A DNA stretch of 64,000 nucleotides, taken from contig MU270015.1 of the NCBI GenBank assembly GCA_021432635.1, forward strand, positions 2,958,416 through 3,022,415, in the 5' to 3' direction. Source of the stretch: Thozetella sp. PMI_491 (taxonomy: Eukaryota > Ascomycota > Sordariomycetes > Chaetosphaeriales > Chaetosphaeriaceae). The position numbers and the translations under genes were made by a program. Below, in pieces: positions 33,306 through 42,816 of the stretch. A model generated the notes under the pieces. That model ran no database searches and had not been told where the DNA came from. It saw nothing but the letters and a program-made list of their open reading frames with translations. Numbering within the stretch: position 1 is the stretch's first letter; the number at the start of each line of letters is the position of its first letter.

Positions 33306-33789
33306 CAACCTCGATCCATAAGAGGGCATCGGAGCAAGTCGCACCTCCGAGTGCAATGCAACGTGAAGAACGGAGACGCCTCTAGTTCCACAGACGAGTC
33401 ATCCCCATGGCATTAAGAGTGCCTTCCCAGCCCTTCAAATAATCCCAACCGGACAGCAAGCCATCAAAGCGACTAAACGTAGCCCTAAAGCTAGTGGAGG
33501 GAAGGATAAGAGTATTGCGGCAATAAAGCTGGCTTGGGAAGTGAGGCAACGGACTGAATGGACGAAACTATGAGCGAAGAAGGCTCAAGGGTAAGCCATT
33601 ATGTCCGAACGAAACGTACGCGGAGAAGCACGGGGTTATCACATGCAGCATGGGCAACCTCGGGAAGAGGGAGGAGACAATGGGCCATTGGGCCATTGGC
33701 CTGTCGTTGGGCTACGACGGTACCTAGAGCATTAAGACAAGGCCTGGAAGGCGGCCAAGGCTAAATGTTCAACTTGACCAAGAGTGGTA
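33306..33789. other. Intergenic, left flank of the transposon
   Basis: About 480 bases between the hydrolase and the Tc1/mariner element. Charged short ORFs occur but none has a recognisable domain; 33558-33764 is GC-skewed, Arg-rich noise. Confidence 0.4.
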
Positions 33790-33905
33790 CAGTGGGGTGT
33801 CATAAATATGAAGACAGCTGGATGTACTGCTCCACTTGAACTAGCCACATTTGGCCACTGTTTTCCTGGCCGCTTTTACAGCTATTTTTCCACCATTCAA
33901 CAACA
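33790..33905. repeat. Left terminal inverted repeat of the Tc1/mariner element
   Basis: Near-identical to the reverse complement of the right end for about 48 bases, then similar for about 60 more. Its differences from the right end are mostly C-to-T. Confidence 0.85.
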
Positions 33906-33922
33906 AACTAATGATCTATATT

Positions 33923-34980
33923 CTAGTATTTAGTATACCAACCTTCAGCCCTAATAACAGCCCTTACACGCTTAGGCATCGTCTTTGAGAGTTTATCTAG
34001 TACAGCTTGGTCAATAGCCCCCCAGGCATCTTGAGCAGCCTGGATCAACAGCGCAAGGGTCTCTGGCGTATCTGGAGCATGCTCAAGCTCTGGATATAGC
34101 CTATATATCTCGGCCTTTATCAAGGCCCATAGGTTCTCGATTGGATTAAGATCTGGCGAGTATAGTGGCTATACCATTACCTCGATACGGAGGGCCCTTA
34201 AGATATCTCGTACGATATGGGCCGTATGAACGGGGGCGTTGTCGTGCATAAAGATATCTCCAGGGCTAACAAAGCCAGGGAGGAAGAAGTAATACAGTCC
34301 ACGGATGACCCTGCCAGTAACACCTCCCCGGGCAGCTTCAGGATCACTGTCTAGAGGGACCAGAGGAGTTCTAATACCGTGACTAAAACCAGCCCAAAAC
34401 ATCTTCTTCACACCCTTTCCACTAGCTCTTCTTATGCCGACTTCTTGCTGTTATATTTATTCCGAAGGCTGTAGGAAAGACCAGACTGGCCGGATACCAA
34501 CGCCCCATTCAACGGTACACTCATCAGACCACTTGACACACTTCTAATCCTCCTCATCGAAGTGCTTATATTGTTTTGCCCACGCCAGTCGTGCTCGCAC
34601 GTGGTCCTCGGTCAACTGTGGTCGTTTCCATTGGAGCCACTTTCGCCGGCCAAGTTCACGGAGTAGTTGTTAGAGGGTTTGTTTCTTTACTTCGTGGTCA
34701 ACCTCGTCGAGGAGTTGGTTGTTAATAACGGTGGGATTCTCGTACGTGATACCATATATATAGTCGCGTTGCTCCTCGGTGAGCTTGTATGGCCGGCCAG
34801 ATCATGGCTGGCTGTGGTTGTTGAGGCGGGCTTTCTCACGGAGGCACGTGGTTTTGATCGTGCCTAGAGGAATCTCGGGGTGTAAACGATGGATACGAGT
34901 ATAGCTAAGACCGTACGACTTTAGCTCGCAGATTCGTGAGCGTAGCTGAGGATCTAGCTCGCGGCCACGCCCCATTGAGT
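33923..34980 (-). pseudogene. Tc1/mariner transposase, inactivated by RIP-like stops
   Basis: One reading frame covers the transposase, read from about 34975 (MGRGRELDPQLRSRICELKS) to 33923. It is broken by at least five stops: 34670-34672 (from CAA), 34544-34546 (from TGG), 34457-34459 and 34451-34453 (from CAA-type codons) and 34169-34171 (from TGG). All four assigned changes are CpA to TpA transitions on one strand or the other, the context of repeat-induced point mutation. The catalytic DDE core is interrupted, so no active enzyme is made. The element could only move if a related intact transposase were present. Confidence 0.85.
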
Positions 34981-35011
34981 ATCCGTAAAACGATCATTAA
35001 GTGGATGTTGA

Positions 35012-35127
35012 AAAGTGGAAAATTAGCTGTAAAAGCGGCCATGAAACCACTGGCCGGATGTGGCTAGCGGTGGAGGAGCAAGTGGGGCAGTACATCCAGC
35101 TGTCTTCATATTTATGACACCCCACTG
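35012..35127. repeat. Right terminal inverted repeat of the Tc1/mariner element
   Basis: Ends ATGACACCCCACTG before the TA duplication. Matches the left end as an inverted repeat; inner part is imperfect. Confidence 0.85.
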
Positions 35128-35775
35128 TATCAAGCAAAGAGGAGTAACAAACTAGTACATATCGGTCGTAAGGGGACCACCTGCTGATCGAGGCGGAGTC
35201 GTACTTACTTGTTTGGGACGTGGAACAAAAAAGACCTAGGTGATTGAGACAAGGAAAGGCTTAGGCGATCCCTCAGGACCCCTGTCCTCACAACCCCCTG
35301 TCCAGTTGCGGCCCAATTATGACGCGACTTGGCGGTCAAAAATGCTGAGCCCCAAACCTGAGCCAACTTTCCCCTCCAGCAGTTATAGGGCGTAGATCTT
35401 AATGTGTGATCGGATTGTCGCACAGACGGTCGAAAAGGCGGCGTCAAGGAAAGCGCGACTGCAGCATTGCTTCGAGTTGCCATGCATCTTGACACTCTCG
35501 TGGCAGTATTGGGTAAAATGCTTCCGTGGTTAGCGCCAAAGAAAGCGGCCACCTCCCCTGAAACGCCATTCAGAGGATTTGATGCCCAGAATTTTGGCTT
35601 TCGGTATTGGTGGACGGGGACATTCTGTCTTGACTACTTTCACATATTAGGTATCACTTAGTTCTGATAAACGTAAACACCCTCGACTTTCGTACATTCT
35701 CACACACTCCCTGCTTTATTCGCACCAAAAGACAGCTCCGTCCAAAATTGTTCAAGTCATATTGTCAAGATCACA
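35128..35775. promoter_or_regulatory. Intergenic, right flank of transposon and cutinase promoter
   Basis: About 650 bases between the transposon and cutinase. The last 150 bases are pyrimidine-rich, typical of fungal core promoters, with a run of CA-rich sequence before the start. Confidence 0.45.
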
Positions 35776-36616
35776 ATGAGAACCTTCTTTGCAATCACCG
35801 CTTTTGCGTCGCTCGCTAGCCAGCCCTGTCTGGCACTTCCCCGTCAACCAACCATCGAACTGGTCAGCCGACAGACGAATCCTCTCAACCCTTTCTTATC
35901 CGTCATCACCAACCTGCCACCGATCAACCTTCTCGTCGATGGTACGGCTGGGGCCTTGACTAACTTGGAGAGCCTCCTTGCGCCAGTCGTTGGGGGACAG
36001 ACTACCCAGACCGACATCGCGAGTAATAAGGCTTGTGCTGATATGACCCTCATTTTTGCGCGAGGAACCACCGAGCCGGGCAATATGGGCGTCTTCGCAG
36101 GGCCTCAGCTGGTCCAGGCTATCAAGACTGCCGTGCCCGGCAAGTCCCTCAACGTTCAAGGAGTCGAATATGGGGCTACAATCCAAGGTTATCTTTCCGG
36201 TGGTGGGCCTGATGGTACCGCAAGCATGTAGGTCGATTGTATACATTCTCCTAGTTTTGAACAAGTTGGAAATCATGCTAATTTTGCATTTCATTAGGAG
36301 CTCGTTTCTACAAACAGCCCAGCAACAGTGCCCACAGACAAAGATTATCCTAGGCGGCTACTCGCAGGGAGGTCAAGTCGTCCACAACACTGCCAATTCA
36401 GTTGGGGCCGCGGGCATGGCTTCGGTCAACTCTGTGGTCATATTTGGCGACCCGAAAAGCAAGACACCTGTCACCGGGGCAGAGTCGAAGACACTTGTAA
36501 TCTGCCACCCTGATGATAATATCTGTTCCAATGGAGACTTGATCCTTCCGGCACATTTAACCTACGGGTTCGACTCGCCCCAAGCTGGAGCATTCGTTGC
36601 CAAGATGGTCGGCTGA
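35776..36616 (+). CDS. Cutinase (secreted serine esterase)
   Basis: Two exons, 35776-36227 and 36298-36616, give 256 residues. A signal peptide (MRTFFAITAFASLASQPCLA) and a propeptide precede the core. The family start is CADMTLIFARGTTEPGNMG; the nucleophile is Ser173 in GGYSQGG, the Asp is D224 in DDNIC, and the His is H237 in LPAHLTYG. Cysteines at 162, 220 and 227 fit the disulfides seen in cutinases. It hydrolyses the cutin polyester of plant surfaces or other ester bonds. The N-terminal region before residue 80 is longer than in small cutinases. Intron 1 splits the ATG codon of ASM. Confidence 0.93.
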
Positions 36617-38170
36617 GCACATATTATTGACCCAAGACCAAGGAAGGTGTGCTTGGTGAAATCGCGATTCCGAGTTTGTCTAGGGTACAGGAGCTATTTT
36701 GTTGAGAACGGGATTTCTTAACAAGAAAAGGAGGCTCGAGATGTTAGGGTGTTTGTAACGCCACGAGGAAATTCGTTGACGCGGGCATTGGACTGGGTCT
36801 AACTGCTACGCCTCACAACTTCATGTAGAGCATGGGTATTTCCATTGTCATTGACCTTCTTTGCTGCCTCCGTGGATCGTGGTTGTCGCGATTCTATATA
36901 TGCGCCAGAATCCTGTCAAGCCTCCGCGCTGTATCACGACCTTGATTTTGGTTCGATGCCTTTCATTACCCCTGCTTCTGTCGGGATCAATTCTAACAGT
37001 GCAGCAAGCTTGTCTTCTACATCAGAACGAATTTAATGGGGACAGATCGCTGCCTGCGGAAAGGGTGGACCAGATTCCAGCACCGATAGAGGCTTCGATA
37101 CCACTAGGCGGTACATTCGATATAGTTTCAGGTCATAGCTACATGTCCTTGTAGACTGCAAATAACAAACACTTGAGAATACTACATGATTTCTTGTTAA
37201 TGTGATTTCTCATCCAAAATATCACCTCTTGAGCCACAACTTTCGATTTGATACTGTCGAAATTGTTTCAGGGCATGGCTTGGCGGGATCGGGATCGCAC
37301 CAAGGCGGTGGCAAGCGACATGGGCTTTAAATATTTAAACGGGGAGAGAGGTGGCATACTTCACATGAAATGCCCAGGACTTTTCGGGGCACTCCGAAAG
37401 CCGGGAATATACTACGGTATACCCGAGGGCTTAGCCACGCTGAGCCGCGCTGAGCCTTGGCCTTGGATGCGTGCTGTTTCGGCGACAGGGGCCCTAGGAT
37501 CGGCTGCAGCGGTCGAGGAGGCGGCGTTCCACCCAGTCCACCCACCAGAGCGGGCGCGCTCACGAACCTTGCCGTAGCTGAATCTGGCCAGAAAACCTGG
37601 TTGTTAATCGTACGCGTAAGCCTACATGTTACTAGAATGGCCGTAATCCCCACCCGACGATGCATTCAGCAGTGGTGCAGAATTTTAACTTGAAGAAGGC
37701 GAATCGTTAAACAAGGCCCTCCCACACTCGAGTGACTCACGTCGCCAATTACTATAAACTTCGCTAATCCTGAAGAATTGGACCCTAGAAAGTATCCACG
37801 TGTCGCTCTAGGCGAGAGTTCATTAAGAGCCCAGCTAATTTAGGGCACACACGTCGGCGGCCGATCGTTGTGTGTTATGAGTGAGCACTTGGTAGCCTCG
37901 CCGCACCTATGCCGCGTATAACAACCCAGATCCGGTTAACCCCAAAACGGACGCTCACATCCCAAGTCGCACAGAGTGCGTCGCTCAAATACGGCAGAGG
38001 GGAGAAAGCGCCGTACACCTCGCACCCTACCTCCACTTGAGGTCAAAATGCCAAGCCCTAAAAACAGGCTTTAGCGAGCTTCCCCAGGGGACATACGCTG
38101 GAAGTACCCCTTAACAAAAAATTTATAGCACTAGTAGTCTTTTATTTAAAGGGGCTCGAGGGGGTATTGG
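36617..38170. other. Gene-poor spacer after cutinase
   Basis: About 1.5 kb. Short ORFs on both strands share no domain. The sequence changes from AT-rich 3' flank to a GC-richer, repeat-like stretch around 37300-38100, followed by the minisatellite. I see no gene. Confidence 0.5.
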
Positions 38171-38178
38171 AATACGTA

Positions 38179-38380
38179 GTATTGCAATACGACCGCCAAG
38201 AGAGTCTTGTAATACCACCACCAAGGGGGTATTGCAATATAACCACTAAGAGTGTATTGCAATACGACCACTAAGGGGTATTGCAATACAACCACTAAGA
38301 GTGTATTGCAATACAACCACTGAGGAGGTATTGCAATACAACCAGAGGGTATTGCAATATAGCTGCTGAGAGGGTATTAT
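38179..38380. repeat. Minisatellite of palindromic GTATTGCAATAC units
   Basis: About eight tandem copies of an approximately 25-base unit. Each begins with TATTGCAATA, a perfect 10-base palindrome that in five copies extends to the 12-base palindrome GTATTGCAATAC, followed by a variable arm such as AACCACTAAGAGT. Copies diverge mostly in the arm, while the palindrome is conserved apart from one degenerate early copy. Not a CRISPR: no unique spacers of constant length between copies and no cas genes. Confidence 0.85.
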
Positions 38381-38385
38381 GCTGG

Positions 38386-38492
38386 CGTAGCCAGCGTAGC
38401 CACCACGCTGCAGCCAGCCAGCGGGGGGGAGACCCCCCTAGCCCCCCTAAAAGATCTCCCTACGGCACTTAAAGCCAATCCAATTGGCTTGC
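38386..38492. repeat. Cluster of inverted repeats downstream of the minisatellite
   Basis: Contains GCTGGC-GTA-GCCAGC near 38391, a run of G then of C around 38423-38447 able to pair, and AAGCCAAT-CCA-ATTGGCTT near 38472. These could be the end of an unrecognised repeat element together with the minisatellite. Origin unknown. Confidence 0.6.
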
Positions 38493-39698
38493 TAATACGC
38501 CTGATATTAGCTACGTCTCACACGTTACAGGGGCAACTCTTGGCAGCTTGACACCCCATATATCGTAAGAGCGACGTTCTGCCGGAGCACCCTTATAGTT
38601 TAGCGTGTTGTGCGAGCTCAAGTGGGGGTAGGGTGCGAGCTGATTCCTGATCCTTTTTGACCGTAGTCTAGTTTCATACAAGAGCCCCAGTAGATCCGAG
38701 TCTTTTATGTGCATACACCTTTGATTAGACTCTCGGTGACACTAGAAATCGTCTGCCGCGGACTCTAACTGCGCCAGCATTGTTTCCAAGGCTTCGTCTG
38801 CCTTCAGTTCTGCCGATGGGCGGATAGGATACCTCCTCCACAAGATGAAGAGATGTTGTCGCGTCGAAGGCATCGCACAGAAGCAGTGTGGGGCCAAATG
38901 AGGGAAAGCGAAGCATCGGCAGGATCGGACGCGGTCTATTCTGCCCATACCGTACCAACACCATTTTCACGAGGCTGCATTAGCAAAGAGGGCTCGCCCC
39001 CGGCGCCTAGTATTACGGGACTGTCGTGCTCCTAAACTGGGATTGCTGAGTGTCCGGCCTTGTGGGCGCGGCCAAGGGGCCAAGCGAGTAGATATTAGGC
39101 CCGCCACATAAGGCTGAGGCAGGCACATGGCAGCATTTCCCGACGTAATTAAGAGCTAAGCCTGCAAGGTGCGGTCCCCAGGGGCCCGCGTCGAGACGCT
39201 GTACTACAGTGTGGCCAATGTCCTGCTCCCTGAGCGCTCCTGGAGCCCACAATTAACGCCTACTGGCCTAAGCAGCGGTATCCATGTCATCAATGCGGCT
39301 AAGCATGACCAATCAAAAGTTGGTACTTTGGTCCTCCCGATGGCCCCCAAATACCCCCTGTCCTTCGCGTTCCCGGACAAAACTGTCGCAGGTGGGCTTC
39401 CTGGGGCCGGCCCATTTTCCCTCTTGACCTCCAACATTCACATGCGAACTAGGCTCCACCTCCGATAGCGAAGACCTGCTCCTCGGCACAGGGAGGATGA
39501 GTGTATGTGTCTTCCAAATGGCGACGGAATCGCAAGCTGATCCAGCAGTCGTAGAACCCCCCGTTCGAGCAGCCGGGGCTCGAGGTCGTCCGAAATAATG
39601 GCTGGGAGGCGCCCGAATACTATCCAAGCAATCACCAGGACCCGAGAGACAAAGATGGCTTGCACGTCACAGACACGCCTGATCATTCCATACCCATA
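38493..39698. other. Gene-poor spacer before the lectin-like gene
   Basis: About 1.2 kb of moderately GC-rich sequence with many short ORFs on both strands, none with a domain I recognise. The last part should contain the promoter of the plus-strand lectin-like gene. Confidence 0.45.
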
Positions 39699-41105
39699 AT
39701 GGTCAACGAGCAAGGCTGGAAGCCGAACAACGAGGTGGCACAGGGGAAACCAAACAGGTGGAAGACTCGGAAATGCAGACTGATAATCGCGGCGGTCGTG
39801 GTGGTGCTTTGCTTGGCGATTGCTGGAGGGGTGGCTGGAGGTGTGCTGGCGAGCCGATCGTCAAATGACGCTGCAGCACCGTCATCGTCACCATCAACAC
39901 CGGCAGCATCAGGGACGACGACATCAGCACCCTCTTCCGTAACCAGTCTGGCCTCGATAAAACCCAATTCACCCCTCGCCGTCACAGGTTGGCGCGAAGC
40001 CACGGGCGTCGAGATCGACTTGTATTACCAGGCGCCCGACAATCAAGTTCGAACGTCCAAGTACGACAGTGGCCGCGGCAGTGTGACGTCCAACAACTCG
40101 TACTGGGAGAATTCTACGGTGCTCGACATCACGGTATCCCCGACGAGTTCTCTTGCGGCTGCCATGATATTGTTCATCGATGTGTTCGCGGTATGTACGA
40201 AACGAGCTAGGCGAAGGTATAGTTTCCTAACCGTCTCTCTATAGCCCCAGGTTCAGATGGTCGGCGTCGACTCCAGCAGTCGGCTTGTTGGCGTCGACAG
40301 AAATCCCAAAAGCAATCCTCAAGTTGGCACCGACAGCATCAACAGCAAGGCTTACACCGTGCCAGAGACCAACAGAATCGCGGCGTACTGGCCTTACATA
40401 CTTTTCCAGGACAGCAGTGGCGAACTGAAGGAGGTTATGAACGCCCTGAACGCAGCTGACTTCCATGCTCCCGAGTCGGATTGGACGCTGAATGGTCTGG
40501 GAATATTCGCCATGGTGGGGACTGGCCTTGCCATCGTGCCGCTGGACGTTAATTTTACCAACATTGTGTCCGACGGCGGCTATGGAGTTGTTTATCAGGG
40601 GACCGGTGGGCAGCTTTCGATCTCGGTCCCCGGAAAGACGAGTAATACCAACGGGTCTTGGTCTACAGGTGTGTCGATTCCTTCTCACGACGACATGACC
40701 CGGTAAGCTAACAAATTCGTTCCAGCGTCGGCATTTCCCACGATCTCATTTCCGAAAGGGAATTCCATTGCTGCGTTCTCCACGGCGCGTCCAAATGACA
40801 AGACCGGCCGAGTGAACACGTACATCCTGTACCAGGCAGAGGATAACAGCATCCAGATGGTGTGGCTGGACAACGAGTCGGGTTGGGAAACGTCGGCACC
40901 ACACGCGCTTGCGGTAGCCGACAATGGCACCGACATTGCATGCCTCACGATGCCTACGTCAGAACTTGACACAAAATCACAAGTACTGCTCCTGGAAGCT
41001 GCCTCCGACGTGTCGCGTTGTTACTTCCAGAGGGGCGGCGTCCCACGGGAGGTTATGCTTAGCGGTACGGACTGGGTTGAGCTGGGCAGTGTGCCTATGC
41101 CATAG
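39699..41105 (+). CDS. Membrane-anchored fucose-lectin-like beta-propeller protein
   Basis: Three exons, 39699-40190, 40245-40668 and 40726-41105, encode 431 residues. A short cytosolic N-terminus with basic residues precedes one transmembrane helix at about 27-50 (CRLIIAAVVVVLCLAIAG), then a Ser/Thr/Pro-rich stalk. The extracellular part has repeated blades with motifs such as DLYYQAPDNQVRTSKYD, VSPTSSLAA, VYQGTGGQLSIS and YILYQAEDNSIQMVW, resembling the fucose-specific lectin (AAL-type) fold. It probably sits as a type II membrane protein with the propeller outside. Glycan binding is inferred. Start chosen at the first ATG in frame before the TM. Confidence 0.75.
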
Positions 41106-41636
41106 AGCGCAGGTGATAGTATTGGGGCGTGATAATGGGGTGTTGCAATTATACCCTTTGCGATCTCGGCGAGCTACTGGAGTTGGGCTGGTTGCATAAG
41201 CTATTAGCATAATGAATTAAAACAGCAGGGTGATACCATGAAACTGAGCTTATATTATGTTTCCTACGCAAGCAAACACTTCAGATCAATATTGCTTGCT
41301 CGTCCCATGCAGTAATCACATCTTCAGTACTCTAGCTGAGAACTTATGAGAAGACCCTCATAACATCAATTTACTGATAAACCACTTCTACCACGACATA
41401 TTCCCATTGCTCCGAGCATACATCCTTGACAGGGTGAAGTGAAGAATAGCAATGGACAGGTTAATTACGTATTAAATTGAAGGTAATCAACGAGCTAGAT
41501 AAATCTGAGAGTGATGGTATACCAGATATGTGTGTACATATCGGCCTTCACAATCGAACGAGCGGCATCTGAATATTAGGACCGGGCGGCAATCGGCTTC
41601 GGATAGCTGTATTTGCACCCCCCCATCGAGTAGCGG
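41106..41636. other. Intergenic between convergent genes
   Basis: About 530 bases, AT-rich, holding both 3' ends. No gene seen. Confidence 0.5.
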
Positions 41637-42816
41637 TCAAAAGAAAGCACTAGCACTGACATCATTCTGGCCCAAGTTTCCCAGGTTCCAGTTGAGTTCG
41701 ACGGTCTTGGTCAGCGAGTAGTGGTTATACTTTGTCCCGTTCTGCGTCCCGACCTTCGAGCTAGGCACAGCGCCGCCCAACAACGCGGCATAGATATGAT
41801 TTGTCCCGGTGGTGGTTCCTTCGTCAAAGGTCAATATGATGAGCGTTCGACCGTTATTGAAGTTCGAGTTGGACAGGAGCGGCGTCAGCCAGCTGCTGGC
41901 CCACTTCCCTGCAACAGTCACCGAGGTATCGTGTCCGTCGTTGGCTTTTATGCGGTGTTAGTTCTTTCGCTATCGACGGTTCCTAACTGGTCTCTTCAGG
42001 GAACAGGAGGTATAGACTCACTCATGTTGGGCGTGATGAACATCCACTGGGGTAGGGTGTTCGCGGCAAGGTCTTTCTGGAACATGGTGAAGTTCTTGCA
42101 CTTGGCCAGCCGGTTTAAATCGCTGGTCACTGAGTCGTAGCTCATAAGGGGACTAGGCTCGGTCAATCAAAGGTTCGAGCCGGCGATTAGAGAGGGCTGT
42201 GCCTACTTGTGCTTCCGGACGTAATCGTTAGCGCCGGTGCGTTGGTTGACCCAATCAGCCTCAAACCCAGAGTACGGCATGTCCTCCTGGTAGATACTCC
42301 AGCTGATGCCGCCGGCCTCGAGCAAATCGACGATCGTCTTGACGCTAGATCCGATGCGCTTGAAGGCATCCGAGGTAATACCCTGGGTGCTAGCACCGGC
42401 GGCAGCGACATAGTTAGGCTACTCCTTATGTAAGCCTCGAAGGTCGCAAGGATATAAGCATTAGACAAACCTGAGAAGGGTGGGTAATGGCATAGTAGTT
42501 CGTGAGCAGGATGCCTCGCGCTGCCAGAGCAGACAGGTTGGCTATAGGCAAGGAGTACAAGTTAGGCTATGTCTCCCCGTCGGATGTGTAGTGGTGGGTA
42601 CTTGCGATCTCCAATTGCCAGAGTGTAGTCCGTGTTCTCGAGGAAGATCTGCACGTAACGGTCAAACGTCTTGCCTGCGACATTACTGGTGGGTGAAAGG
42701 GTCAACGCAGTCGCCGCCGCCTTCGCCACAGCGCTGGCGGCAGTGCTGGTATACTGCGTTTGGCATACGGCACTGGCGACCACGGCCAGGCCGATGATTA
42801 CATGGTTGAGCATCAT
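41637..42816 (-). CDS. Secreted acid phosphatase / phosphoesterase-family protein
   Basis: Five exons (42606-42816, 42471-42541, 42207-42418, 42022-42152, 41637-41944) give 310 residues. Signal peptide MMLNHVIIGLAVVASAVCQ. The phosphoesterase family pattern follows: IFLENTDYTLAIGDPNL, THPSQPNYVAAAG, SWSIYQEDMPYSGF, YVRKHNPLMSYDSV, TPNMTNDGHDTS and LTFDEGTTTGTNH. Members include the Aspergillus phosphate-repressible acid phosphatase family and phosphatidylinositol-type phosphoesterases. Intron 1 uses a GC donor (GCAAGT): only that join gives GDPNLSALAAR. It probably releases phosphate outside the cell. Confidence 0.87.
42542..42605 (-). other. GC-AG intron in the acid phosphatase gene
   Basis: Donor GCAAGT follows GATC and the acceptor TATAG precedes CCAACC. 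The GCAAGT donor matches the common GC-AG consensus and is required to restore the conserved GDPNL. Confidence 0.7.

Larger units (their letters stand above)
33790..35127 (-). mobile_element. Tc1/mariner-like transposon, degenerate
   Basis: A 1338-base element bounded by TA target duplications (33788-33789 and 35128-35129). The ends are near-identical inverted repeats for at least 47 bases, starting CAGTGGGGTGTCATAAATAT, with imperfect similarity running inward for roughly 110 bases. The minus strand encodes a transposase remnant: an N-terminal helix-turn-helix and a DDE-superfamily core (IFMHDNAPVHTAHIVRD, then PLYSPDLNPIENLW). The presence of intact ends, TA duplication and one reading frame with several nonsense changes shows a once-active element that has since decayed in place. 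Confidence 0.93.

Noticed and set aside
33558-33764. ORF left of the transposon
   Set aside because: Arg-rich low-complexity sequence without homologous features; the element's TIR starts later at 33790.
38179-38380. CRISPR array
   Set aside because: Repeats run directly head to tail without unique spacers, and the organism is a fungus.
42170-42185. tRNA-like box B GGTTCGAGCC
   Set aside because: No matching box A or cloverleaf; it lies in an intron of the phosphatase gene.
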